Positions 36,638 through 45,199 of a DNA stretch of 64,000 nucleotides are shown one piece after another. The notes beneath the pieces were generated by a model. The model was not told the origin of the DNA, searched no databases, and saw only the letters and a program-made list of their open reading frames with translations. Numbering within the stretch: the first letter of the stretch is position 1; the number at the start of each line of letters is the position of its first letter. A program made the translations under genes and the position numbers. This stretch comes from Proteiniborus ethanoligenes (GTDB lineage Bacteria > Bacillota > Clostridia > Tissierellales > Proteiniboraceae), in NCBI RefSeq assembly GCF_900107485.1, contig NZ_FNQE01000024.1:1-64000 (forward strand), written 5' to 3'.

Positions 36638-37729
36638 ATGCATAAAAAAACGCACATAAAAATAGTTTTAATTTTATTATTAATTTCAATGTTTATAACA
36701 GCCTGTAGCAAAAAAGATAATGATGCAAGCAACATAGATGTAAGTATAGGAGAAGAAAATAGCATAGATAAAGAAACGAACAATACAAATGAAGAGGAGA
36801 ACGAGGAGGAAGAAAAAATAGAAGTAATATCGTCCGATGGAGTACCTTCACCTTTAAGCGGATTATATGTGGAAAAAGAACGATTAGAAAGAAGACCAGT
36901 AGCTGTAATGTTTGATAATGACCCTAAAGCTAGATGGCAGGCGGGACTTAGTCAAGCAGAAATAGTCTATGAATTTTTAGTTGAAGCACCTTATACTAGA
37001 TACATGGGTATATTTTTAATAAATGAACCTGAGATTATTGGGCCTGTAAGAAGTGCCAGACCTTATTTTATAGCTACATTATTAGAATATGATCCCTTAT
37101 ATGTAAGGGTCGGGGGTAGCGAAGAAGCAAAAGCGGATGTAAAGAAATATAAGGTAGCAGATATAGACGGACTCTATAGTGGAGCATTTTGGAGAGATAC
37201 AAAAAAAGGGAAAAAAGCACCAAACAATTTGTATACAAGCATGGAAGGCATTAGAAAAGAGCAGGACAGGCTTAAGTATGAAGAAATTGGAGATTATAAA
37301 AGCTTTTCTTTCTATGATAAAGACACAGATATAGAAGGTATAACAGCAAAAGACGTACTTATTAAATATTATTCTAAAAACATTACAAAATATGAATATG
37401 ATAGTGAAAGTAAAGTATACAAAAGATATAAGGACGGAAAGCTACATGTAGATGAAATTGATGAAAGTCCTATTATTGCAAAAAACATAATAATACAAGA
37501 AGCAAACACCAAAGTTATTGACGAACTGGGAAGATTAGAAATAAAAGTAATAGGAGAAGGTAAGGGTAAATATATTACTAATGGGAAATGTATAAATATA
37601 ACGTGGAAGAAAAAATCTTTAGAAGATAAAACAACTTATTATAACGAAGATGGTGATGAAATTAAATTTAATCCAGGAATTACATGGATACAGTTGACTA
37701 AGCCAAACCCTGATATAGAAATCAATTAA
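36638..37729 (+). CDS. DUF3048 lipoprotein (YerB-like)
   Basis: A 363-residue lipoprotein: a basic start, a hydrophobic core and the lipobox ITAC with Cys23, then an acidic disordered linker (residues 35-65, rich in Glu and Asn), and a DUF3048 domain in which PVAVMFDNDPKARWQAGLSQAEIVYE-type sequence and GPVRSARPYF are visible. The function of DUF3048 is unknown. Its insertion between dgkA and cdd is a variation on the usual order. Confidence 0.9.
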   Translation: MHKKTHIKIVLILLLISMFITACSKKDNDASNIDVSIGEENSIDKETNNTNEEENEEEEKIEVISSDGVPSPLSGLYVEKERLERRPVAVMFDNDPKARWQAGLSQAEIVYEFLVEAPYTRYMGIFLINEPEIIGPVRSARPYFIATLLEYDPLYVRVGGSEEAKADVKKYKVADIDGLYSGAFWRDTKKGKKAPNNLYTSMEGIRKEQDRLKYEEIGDYKSFSFYDKDTDIEGITAKDVLIKYYSKNITKYEYDSESKVYKRYKDGKLHVDEIDESPIIAKNIIIQEANTKVIDELGRLEIKVIGEGKGKYITNGKCINITWKKKSLEDKTTYYNEDGDEIKFNPGITWIQLTKPNPDIEIN

Positions 37730-37741
37730 TGAGGTGATCAT

Positions 37742-38146
37742 ATGGATATTAAAAGTTTAATTGAAAAAGCAATCGAGGCTAGAGAGAGAGCTTATGTGCC
37801 TTACTCAAACTTTAAAGTAGGAGCAGCATTGCTTTCAAAGAATGGCAATGTTTATACAGGATGTAATATTGAATCTGCTTCTTATACCCCTACAATCTGT
37901 GCAGAGAGAACTGCAATATCTAAAGCAGTTTCAGAAGGTGATAGAGAGATAGAAGCCATAGCAGTCATTGGTGAAATTGATAACTATACATATCCCTGTG
38001 GAGTTTGCAGACAAGTAATTAGAGAATTTGGTAAAGACGCAACATTAATAATAGCAAAAAACAAAGATGAATATAAAACATATAAACTGAAAGATTTGCT
38101 GCCACATAGCTTTGGACCAGAAGATCTTCAAAAAAATGAGGAGTGA
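37742..38146 (+). CDS. cdd: Cytidine deaminase
   Basis: Converts cytidine and deoxycytidine to uridine forms in pyrimidine salvage. The 134-residue homotetramer-type protein has YVPYSNFKVGAAL, CNIESASYTP, the catalytic CAERTA (zinc Cys and Glu) and PCGVCRQ with the other two zinc cysteines. The stop overlaps the ribosome site of era, so the two are coupled. Confidence 0.97.
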   Translation: MDIKSLIEKAIEARERAYVPYSNFKVGAALLSKNGNVYTGCNIESASYTPTICAERTAISKAVSEGDREIEAIAVIGEIDNYTYPCGVCRQVIREFGKDATLIIAKNKDEYKTYKLKDLLPHSFGPEDLQKNEE

Positions 38147-38151
38147 AATAC

Positions 38152-39039
38152 ATGAAATATAGATCAGGCTTTGTAACAATTATAGGGAGACCAAATGTAG
38201 GAAAGTCTACATTACTAAATCATATTTTAGGTGAAAAAATGGCAATTGTTTCTGACAAGCCACAAACTACTAGAAATAAAATACAATGCATATATACAGA
38301 AAATGATTTTCAAATAATTTTTATTGATACTCCAGGTATTCACAAGCCTAAGAATAAGCTAGGTGAATACATGGTAAATGTTTCAAAGGATACTCTTAAT
38401 GAAGTTGATGTAATATTATGGCTAGTAGATGAGAGTCTTGAAATGGGACCTGGAGATAAATTTATACTTGAAGAATTAAAAAATATTAAAACAGATAAAA
38501 TATTAGTAATCAACAAAACTGATAAACTGAAATCCGATGATATTGAAATAATTAAGAATAATTATAGGGAGTTAGATATATTTAAAGATATTATACCTAT
38601 ATCAGCTATAACAGGAAAAGGTATAGATTCTTTGATTAAAGCAATATTAAACCTACTTCCTGAAGGGCCGCAGTACTTTCCAGCTGATATGATTACTGAC
38701 CAGCCTGAAAGACAAATAGTGTCTGAAATCATTAGAGAAAAAGCACTTAACTATCTTGATGAGGAAATTCCACATGGAATTGCTGTAGGAATAGAATCTC
38801 TAAGAAAGAGGGAAAATCAAGACATAATAGATGTTCAAGCCACTATATATTGTGAACGAGAATCACATAAAGGAATAATAATTGGGAAAAATGGCAGAAA
38901 GCTTAAAGGTATAGGGAAAAGTGCTAGGCAAGATATAGAAGCCCTATTAGGAAGTCAAATATATCTTGAACTTTGGGTAAAGGTAGAAAAAAATTGGAGA
39001 GAAAAGGAGAAACTCCTAAAACAATTTGGATATAGATAA
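38152..39039 (+). CDS. era: GTPase Era
   Basis: Era binds the 3' end of 16S rRNA and couples 30S assembly to growth. The 295-residue protein has G1 GRPNVGKST, G2/G3 DTPGIHKPK, NKTD, and a C-terminal KH domain with IIIGKNGRKLKGIG. ATG at 38152 is 8 bases after GAGGAG; the in-frame GTG at 38143 lies inside the ribosome site. yqzL and recO follow, as in Bacillus. Confidence 0.97.
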   Translation: MKYRSGFVTIIGRPNVGKSTLLNHILGEKMAIVSDKPQTTRNKIQCIYTENDFQIIFIDTPGIHKPKNKLGEYMVNVSKDTLNEVDVILWLVDESLEMGPGDKFILEELKNIKTDKILVINKTDKLKSDDIEIIKNNYRELDIFKDIIPISAITGKGIDSLIKAILNLLPEGPQYFPADMITDQPERQIVSEIIREKALNYLDEEIPHGIAVGIESLRKRENQDIIDVQATIYCERESHKGIIIGKNGRKLKGIGKSARQDIEALLGSQIYLELWVKVEKNWREKEKLLKQFGYR

Positions 39040-39148
39040 ACAAAACACATTTTGTTCATTTTAACTTTAATAACACAATTTGTATAGAATTAAAATACTA
39101 CATAGCAGTAAACTAATATATACATTAACTAATTAAGGAGGTTAAAGT

Positions 39149-39289
39149 ATGTTAATGAATGAAATGTGGCAAATATTTGAAACAACAGGCAATATAAATG
39201 CATATTTGTGTTACAGAGATTACAGTATTTTATTTAATAAAAATAGTGAAGAAATATGCTCTGTTACTAAGGATGAGAAAAGAGCGTGA
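39149..39289 (+). CDS. yqzL: YqzL-like small protein
   Basis: A 46-residue protein, too short for ordinary gene calls, after a perfect AAGGAGG. Its start, MWQIFETTGNINAYLCYRD, follows the YqzL pattern (W-x-x-F-x-x-T/S-G-N-I-x-x-Y-L), and it lies exactly between era and recO, where yqzL lies in Bacillus. The function of the family is unknown; the C-terminal third is not conserved with the version I recall. Confidence 0.8.
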   Translation: MLMNEMWQIFETTGNINAYLCYRDYSILFNKNSEEICSVTKDEKRA

Positions 39290-39315
39290 TAAGAGTTAAA
39301 ACCTGAGGTGACTAA

Positions 39316-40059
39316 ATGTTATTTAAGACAGAGGGATTAGTGCTAAGGCAGACAAAATATGATGAATGGGATAAAATACTAACTATATTCACTAGAAACA
39401 ACGGAAAGGTTCAGGCTATTGCAAAGGGTGCAAGGAGACCGAAAGGAAGCTTAGTAGCGTCAACACAAGTTTTTAGCCATAGTGATTTTTTACTATATCA
39501 AGGAAGAAGCCTATATCATGTAAACCAAGCTGATATCATTAACTCCTTTTTCTCACTTAGAGATGATTTATATAAACTAGCCTATGGAACATATATTATT
39601 GAATTGGTAGATGCTGCATCTATAGAGGGCGTAGAAAACACAAAGCTTTTTGATCTCTCCATTAAGACTCTTAAGGTTCTTTCAGGATTAGATAAGGATT
39701 ATAAAAAGCTACTTGCTGCATTTGAACTAAAATATATTACCTTCATTGGCTATAGACCACAAATTAGCCGTTGTGTATTGTGTAATGGAGAGTTGGGTAA
39801 TATAATAAAATTCAGCTCTCAGCAGGGAGGAGCAATATGTCAAAGCTGTTTTCAGGATGGTATTGGAGGAGCTACAGTAAGCAAGGATATACTGATTAAA
39901 ATGAAAGAATTGCTTTTTGTTCACTTAGATAAAATCAATGATTTAAAAATGTCTATAAAGGATATAGATATTATTGAAAAATTAATTTCAAATTATATTA
40001 TGAATCATATAGAAAAAAATAATTTTAAGTCTTTAGAATTTTTAAAAACTCTTGAATAA
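39316..40059 (+). CDS. recO: DNA repair protein RecO
   Basis: RecO helps RecR load RecA on SSB-coated single strands in the RecFOR pathway. The 247-residue protein has an N-terminal OB fold (TEGLVLRQTKYDEWDKILTI), a helical middle, and a zinc site CVLC and CQSC (about residues 155-177). Length and order after era/yqzL are normal. Confidence 0.96.
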   Translation: MLFKTEGLVLRQTKYDEWDKILTIFTRNNGKVQAIAKGARRPKGSLVASTQVFSHSDFLLYQGRSLYHVNQADIINSFFSLRDDLYKLAYGTYIIELVDAASIEGVENTKLFDLSIKTLKVLSGLDKDYKKLLAAFELKYITFIGYRPQISRCVLCNGELGNIIKFSSQQGGAICQSCFQDGIGGATVSKDILIKMKELLFVHLDKINDLKMSIKDIDIIEKLISNYIMNHIEKNNFKSLEFLKTLE

Positions 40060-40076
40060 AGAAGGGAGGATTCAAA

Positions 40077-40571
40077 ATGGATATTACATTAGAAAAAATT
40101 GACAAAATCAGAGAAAGAACTGGTGTTAGCTATAAAGAAGCTAAGGAAGCTCTTGAAAGAAATAATGGGGATGTACTAGAGGCACTAATAGATCTAGAAG
40201 AAAATAAAAACTCTTGGAGCGATAATTTATCTAATAAGGGAGAAGCTGTAATAGAGAACCTAAAGGAAGTTTTGAGAAAGGGCAATGTTACAAAAATAGT
40301 GGTTAAAAAAGACGAAGATACTATCTTAAACCTACCAGTTACTGCAGGTGCCATAGGAGCTTTAATAGCGTTACCTGCAACCGCAATAGGTCTTGCGGCA
40401 GCAATAGTTTCTAAATGCACTATTGAGATTACCAAAGAAGATGGCGAAATAATTAATATTAGCGAGAAAGCTGAAAAAACAGTAGATAAAGTTAGAAAAG
40501 GTTTCAAAAAAGAAGATAAGTTTAGTTCGTATAGAAAAGATAGTTCAGATGAAGAAGAATCAGAAGAGTAG
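40077..40571 (+). CDS. UBA-like / DUF4342 domain protein
   Basis: A 164-residue protein with an N-terminal UBA/TS-N-like helix bundle (about 1-40, RTGVSYKEAKEALERNNGDVLEALIDLE), a DUF4342 region with a strongly hydrophobic GAIGALIALPATAIGLAAAIV segment, and a charged Ser/Glu tail. The family's role is unknown. It follows recO closely and precedes the T-box of glyS. Confidence 0.8.
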   Translation: MDITLEKIDKIRERTGVSYKEAKEALERNNGDVLEALIDLEENKNSWSDNLSNKGEAVIENLKEVLRKGNVTKIVVKKDEDTILNLPVTAGAIGALIALPATAIGLAAAIVSKCTIEITKEDGEIINISEKAEKTVDKVRKGFKKEDKFSSYRKDSSDEEESEE

Positions 40572-40626
40572 TATTGACAATATTCAATATGTTTGCTAAA
40601 TTATGAGTTGTAAATAGAAATAAATG

Positions 40627-40816
40627 TTGCAATGACAAAGGGGTTAGTTGAGAACAATTATTAAAGAGAGTTGGATATGGTGGGAGCCAATATAATTGCT
40701 TAACTGATGGAGCTTTCGAGCAATATCTAATAAGTGGATATCTATACATAGATATCAAGTAGGGTGGAACCGCGGAAGTAACCTTTCGTCCCTATAGGGA
40801 TAAGGTTACTTTTTTA
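40627..40816 (+). promoter_or_regulatory. Glycine T-box riboswitch
   Basis: A T-box leader for glyS. Stem I is formed by TTGC (40627-40630) with GCAA (40720-40723), AAAG with CTTT, and AGTTGAG with CTTAACT; the internal loop on the 3' side presents GGA at 40709-40711, a glycine codon, as specifier. The T-box core AGGGTGGAACCGCGG is at 40761-40775, with the tRNA-end-pairing UGGA at 40765-40768, which matches the U discriminator of tRNA-Gly. AGGG can pair with CCCT at 40790-40793 as antiterminator. The terminator is AAGTAACCTT with AAGGTTACTT and a T-run. Uncharged tRNA-Gly should allow read-through into glyS. Confidence 0.95.
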
Positions 40817-40843
40817 TTTTAATATATCAAGGAGGAAGCCGTT

Positions 40844-42235
40844 ATGGAAACAAAAAAAACTATGGATAAAATAGTATCCCTTGCTAAATCTAGAGGATTT
40901 ATATTCCCGGGCTCTGAAATATATGGTGGTCTTGCAAACACATGGGACTATGGTCCTTTAGGAGTAGAGCTAAAGAACAATGTAAAGAAGGCTTGGTGGA
41001 AAAAATTTATTCAAGAATCGACTTATAATGTAGGTCTTGATTCTGCAATTCTTATGAATCCTCAAGTGTGGGTTGCTTCAGGACATGTTGGAGGATTTAA
41101 TGATCCGCTAATGGATTGTAAAAAATGTAAAGCTAGATTCAGAGCAGATAAGCTAATAGAAGAATTTATTATTAAATCTGGCAAAGAACAGATTAATGTA
41201 GATGGCTGGTCTAATGATATGATGGAGAACTACATAAAAGATAATGAAATAAAATGTCCAGAATGTGGTGCTTTTGACTATACATCTATAAGACAATTTA
41301 ACCTTATGTTTAAGACTTTTCAAGGTGTAACTGAGGATTCACAGTCTGAAATATTCTTAAGACCAGAGACAGCACAAGGTATATTTGTTAACTTTAAGAA
41401 CGTTGCTAGAACCTCGAGAAAAAAAATACCTTTTGGTATAGGGCAAATAGGTAAATCTTTTAGAAACGAAATAACACCAGGAAACTTCATATTTAGAACA
41501 AGAGAGTTTGAACAAATGGAGCTTGAGTTCTTTTGCAAGCCTGGAGAAGATTTAAAGTGGTTTAATTACTGGAGAGAGTTTTGTAAAAATTGGTTAACTA
41601 GCTTAAATATGAGTGATGAAAATATTCGACTTAGAGATCATGAAAAGGAAGAGCTCTCTCACTATAGTAATGCTACAACAGATATAGAATATTTATTTCC
41701 ATTTGGCTGGGGAGAATTATGGGGTATTGCCGATAGAACAGATTTTGACTTAAAGCAGCATATCAGTGTTTCAGGTCAAGATTTAAGCTATCAAGATCCT
41801 GTAACAAATGAAAAATATATCCCATATTGTATAGAACCTTCTGTAGGAGTTGATAGGGTTACTTTAGCATTTTTGGTTGATGCATATAATGAGGAAAAGC
41901 TAGAAGATGGAAGCGATAGGATAGTCTTAAATCTACATCCAGCATTATCTCCATTTAAAGCTGCAATACTTCCTTTAACTAAAAAATTAAGTGAGCCTAC
42001 GCTTCAAATCTATAATAAGCTTTTAAAGAAATACATGGTTGATTATGATGAAGCCGGCAGTATAGGTAAGAGATATAGAAGACATGATGAAATAGGCACA
42101 CCAATCTGTATTACTTTTGATTATGATTCAATTGAAGATGGCTGTGTTACTATAAGAGATAGAGATACAATGGAACAACAAAGAGTGAAAATAGATGATT
42201 TAGAAAGAATAATAGGTGAAAAATTAGAATTTTAA
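40844..42235 (+). CDS. glyS: Glycine-tRNA ligase, single-chain type
   Basis: A class II aminoacyl-tRNA synthetase of the alpha2 (eukaryote- and archaeon-like) type. The 463-residue protein has the start [19 protein letters not shown], the zinc-like CKKCKARF and CPECGAFD pairs, motif 2 [19 protein letters not shown] and motif 3 [12 protein letters not shown], with an anticodon-binding C-terminus. It lies behind a T-box with a GGA specifier, which supports the glycine assignment independently. Confidence 0.98.
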   Translation: METKKTMDKIVSLAKSRGFIFPGSEIYGGLANTWDYGPLGVELKNNVKKAWWKKFIQESTYNVGLDSAILMNPQVWVASGHVGGFNDPLMDCKKCKARFRADKLIEEFIIKSGKEQINVDGWSNDMMENYIKDNEIKCPECGAFDYTSIRQFNLMFKTFQGVTEDSQSEIFLRPETAQGIFVNFKNVARTSRKKIPFGIGQIGKSFRNEITPGNFIFRTREFEQMELEFFCKPGEDLKWFNYWREFCKNWLTSLNMSDENIRLRDHEKEELSHYSNATTDIEYLFPFGWGELWGIADRTDFDLKQHISVSGQDLSYQDPVTNEKYIPYCIEPSVGVDRVTLAFLVDAYNEEKLEDGSDRIVLNLHPALSPFKAAILPLTKKLSEPTLQIYNKLLKKYMVDYDEAGSIGKRYRRHDEIGTPICITFDYDSIEDGCVTIRDRDTMEQQRVKIDDLERIIGEKLEF

Positions 42236-42258
42236 TAACAATATAGTTATAATAATAA

Positions 42259-42288
42259 GGAAGTCAAAATAAAAAAGACTTCCTTTTA
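42259..42288 (+). terminator. Terminator after glyS
   Basis: GGAAGTC pairs with GACTTCC across an A-rich loop, followed by TTTTATT. Confidence 0.8.
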
Positions 42289-42381
42289 TTATAGCTTGTG
42301 TAACAGTTTATTTGTAACTATAGATTTATTTTACAAGTTTTGATAAAATAACTTTAGAATATTACCTAAAAGGTTAAAGAG

Positions 42382-43023
42382 GTGATCGATATACAGCTTT
42401 CAGAACGACAAGAAAAGATAATAGATATAGTAAAAGCTAATCAGCCAATAACTAGTGAAGAAATAGCAAAAAGATTAAGCTTTACAAGAGCAACCATAAG
42501 GCCAGATTTAGCTATATTGACTATGTCAGGAATACTAGATGCAAGACCTAAGGTAGGATATTTTTATAGTGGAAGGGAAGCCATGAGTTTTTTTACTAAC
42601 CAGATAAACTCAATGAAGGTTTCAGATATTAAGTCTCTTCCAATAGTAGTTGATGAACAAACAACCTTATATGATGCGATAGTTACATTGTTTCTAGAAG
42701 ATGTAGGTTCAATTTACGTTACATCAGAGGGATTTTTAACAGGAGTAGTTTCTAGAAAGGATTTTTTAAAAAATTCAATTGGTGGTGTAGATTTAAACAA
42801 AATACCCGTAGGGGTTATTATGACTCGTATGCCTAATATAGTGACTATTACTCCGGAAGATAGTATCATAGATGCAGCTGTAAAAATTATGGAACACCAA
42901 GTTGATAGTTTGCCAGTAATTGAAGAAACTGTAATAAATAACAAACATGGATATAAGGTAATAGGAAAAATTTCAAAAACTAATATAGTTAGAGTTTTTG
43001 TAGATCTATGTAAAAATAATTAG
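42382..43023 (+). CDS. HTH-CBS transcriptional regulator (CcpN/YqzB-like)
   Basis: A repressor of the CcpN type: an N-terminal winged helix (QEKIIDIVKANQPITSEEIA) and two CBS domains (about 75-210) that sense adenine nucleotides. In Bacillus, CcpN represses gluconeogenic genes; here the next gene is the PPDK regulatory protein, a frequent pairing. The start is unclear: GTG at 42382 lies inside GAGGTGATC, which is itself spaced like a ribosome site for a downstream ATA at 42391, while AAAGG at 42369-42373 could serve the GTG. Confidence 0.88.
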   Translation: MIDIQLSERQEKIIDIVKANQPITSEEIAKRLSFTRATIRPDLAILTMSGILDARPKVGYFYSGREAMSFFTNQINSMKVSDIKSLPIVVDEQTTLYDAIVTLFLEDVGSIYVTSEGFLTGVVSRKDFLKNSIGGVDLNKIPVGVIMTRMPNIVTITPEDSIIDAAVKIMEHQVDSLPVIEETVINNKHGYKVIGKISKTNIVRVFVDLCKNN

Positions 43024-43034
43024 GGGGGGTTAAT

Positions 43035-43850
43035 ATGCACAATAATACGATAATATATATATTATCGGATTCTATAGGAGAAACAGGTGAACAAGTTGCA
43101 AAAGCAGCAATAAGTCAATTTAATTCAGGAAAATATGAAACAAGAAGATTTCCATTCATAACTGATGAGGAACAGATAAAAGAAATACTCACAGAAGCAA
43201 GAAATGAAAAATGCATTATAGTATTTACTATGGTAATAGACAGGCTTAAAGATTATATATTAGAAAAAGCTAAAGAGTATAATATACAGGCTGTTGATCT
43301 TATGACTCCAGTATTAGATGCTATTAAAAATCTCGTTGGCTTAGAGCCAAAGAGAGAAGCAGGTACAATAAGAAAGCTAGATGAACAGTATTTTAGAAGA
43401 GTAGAAGCCATAGAGTTTGCAGTAAAATATGATGATGGAAAAGACACAAGAGGAATAAAAAAAGCGGATATTGTGCTAGTGGGTATTTCAAGAACTTCAA
43501 AAACACCTCTTAGCATGTACTTAGCACATAAAAATTTAAAAGTTGCTAATGTCCCTCTAGTTCCGGAAGTACCACCACCAGATGAACTGTTTGAATTAGA
43601 TTCAAGAAAAATAATTGGATTAACAGCAAATCCAACTAAGTTAAATGAAATAAGACAGGAAAGACTGAAAGCATTAGGGCTAAGTAATAGTGCAAATTAT
43701 GCAAGTTTGGATAGGATAATAAGTGAATTAGAGTATTCAGATAAGATTATGAAAAAACTAGGTTGTCCTGTAATAGATGTATCTACTAAGGCAGTTGAAG
43801 AAACAGCAGGAATAATACTAGAAATGAAAAAACTATCGAATGATATATAA
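43035..43850 (+). CDS. Pyruvate, phosphate dikinase regulatory protein
   Basis: A DUF299-family enzyme that phosphorylates (using ADP) and dephosphorylates its target dikinase. The 271-residue protein has IYILSDSIGETGEQVAKAA at the start and the ISRTSKTPLSMYLA P-loop-like motif in the middle. The HTH-CBS regulator precedes it by 12 bases. The target, pyruvate phosphate dikinase, is not next to it, since dgt follows after a terminator. A pyruvate-water dikinase (PpsR-type) specificity is equally possible. Confidence 0.92.
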   Translation: MHNNTIIYILSDSIGETGEQVAKAAISQFNSGKYETRRFPFITDEEQIKEILTEARNEKCIIVFTMVIDRLKDYILEKAKEYNIQAVDLMTPVLDAIKNLVGLEPKREAGTIRKLDEQYFRRVEAIEFAVKYDDGKDTRGIKKADIVLVGISRTSKTPLSMYLAHKNLKVANVPLVPEVPPPDELFELDSRKIIGLTANPTKLNEIRQERLKALGLSNSANYASLDRIISELEYSDKIMKKLGCPVIDVSTKAVEETAGIILEMKKLSNDI

Positions 43851-43858
43851 ATCAAGTT

Positions 43859-43892
43859 GAGTATTGTATTTTAATGCAGTACTCTTTTTAAT
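43859..43892 (+). terminator. Terminator after the dikinase regulator
   Basis: GAGTATTG pairs with CAGTACTC (one G-T pair) around a 10-base loop, followed by TTTTTAATT. Confidence 0.7.
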
Positions 43893-44044
43893 TGGATAAG
43901 TGGAGAACATAAAAGCTAAATAAATATTAATATAAAAATATAGTTACAATAAAGGATTATATATAATTTTGTGGTATATATATAATAAAAATAATTATAT
44001 TGGAAAGAATCAAAATAATTTCTATTTTGAGAAGGTGCATATTT

Positions 44045-45061
44045 ATGAATATCAGATTAAAAACTGAAGAAATGGAGAGTATTACCCTATCCAAGTATGC
44101 AACTTTAAGCAAAAACTCTAAGGGAAGAGTGAGAGAAGAGCAAAAATGTGATATTAGAACTGATTTTCAAAGAGATAGAGATAGAATAATTCATTCAAAA
44201 GCTTTTAGAAGACTTAAGCATAAGACACAAGTTTTTCTTGCCCCTGAAGGAGACCATTATAGAACTAGATTGACACATACACTTGAAGTAGCACAAATAT
44301 CAAGAACTATAGCTAGAGCACTGGGCTTAAATGAAGATCTAACCGAAGCTATAGCTCTAGGACATGATCTAGGCCACACGCCATTTGGACATACTGGAGA
44401 AAAGGTATTAGATGAAATACACAAAAAAGGGTTTAAACATAATGAACAAAGCTTAAAAGTTGTAGATTTACTCCAAAGCTCTGGAGGGACAAAAGGATTA
44501 AACCTTACCCATGAAGTTAGAGACGGAATATTAAATCATACAGGGGACACAATTCCCATTACATTAGAAGGACAAATAATTAGATATGCTGATAGAATCG
44601 CATATATTAACCATGATATAGATGATTCTATTAGGGGAAACATTATTACAGAGAGTATGCTACCAAAGGAGTGTGTAAGAGTATTAGGGCTTAAATCAAG
44701 GGAGAGAATAAACACTATGATAAATGATATAGTCATAAATAGTTATGAAAAAAATCATATTATAATGAGCGAAGAAATAAAATATTATACAGACAAGCTG
44801 AGAAAATTTATGTTTAAAAATGTTTATTTAAATGCAAAAGCAAAAAGTGAAGAAGAAAAGGCACAAAGAATAGTTAAGCAACTATACGAATACTATATGG
44901 AAAATTTTAACCAACTACCTAAAGAGCATAAAGACTTTTACACAGATCTTATATATGACGAAGAAGATATTATTTGTGATTATATTGCTGGAATGACTGA
45001 TAGGTATGTTATAAACATATATAAAGAAATATTTATACCTAAATCTTGGGATAAATATTAA
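44045..45061 (+). CDS. dgt: dGTPase-like HD phosphohydrolase
   Basis: Hydrolyses dNTPs to deoxynucleosides and triphosphate. The 338-residue protein starts MNIRLKTEEME and has FQRDRDRIIHSKAFRRLKHK and the HD motif in THTLEVAQISR, LGHDLGHTPFGHTGE. ATG at 44045 is 8 bases from GAAGGTG; an open frame from 44000 lacks a site. The dgt-dnaG-sigA order is common in Clostridia. A phage-defence role of dGTPases is known elsewhere, but this housekeeping context does not suggest it. Confidence 0.94.
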   Translation: MNIRLKTEEMESITLSKYATLSKNSKGRVREEQKCDIRTDFQRDRDRIIHSKAFRRLKHKTQVFLAPEGDHYRTRLTHTLEVAQISRTIARALGLNEDLTEAIALGHDLGHTPFGHTGEKVLDEIHKKGFKHNEQSLKVVDLLQSSGGTKGLNLTHEVRDGILNHTGDTIPITLEGQIIRYADRIAYINHDIDDSIRGNIITESMLPKECVRVLGLKSRERINTMINDIVINSYEKNHIIMSEEIKYYTDKLRKFMFKNVYLNAKAKSEEEKAQRIVKQLYEYYMENFNQLPKEHKDFYTDLIYDEEDIICDYIAGMTDRYVINIYKEIFIPKSWDKY

Positions 45062-45199
45062 AAAGAAGGATATAAAAAAAATATGTCGAATATAGTTCAA
45101 GATATTTTTGATTAAAATTAGATTACAAAATAAATACACTTAAATATTTAAGAAGGAAAATGAAAATTTATGACGAATAGTAAAACAAAGGTGATATAA

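Noticed and set aside
44045-45061. dgt as part of an anti-phage dNTP-depletion system
   Set aside because: It sits in the conserved dgt-dnaG-sigA housekeeping order, with no defence neighbours.
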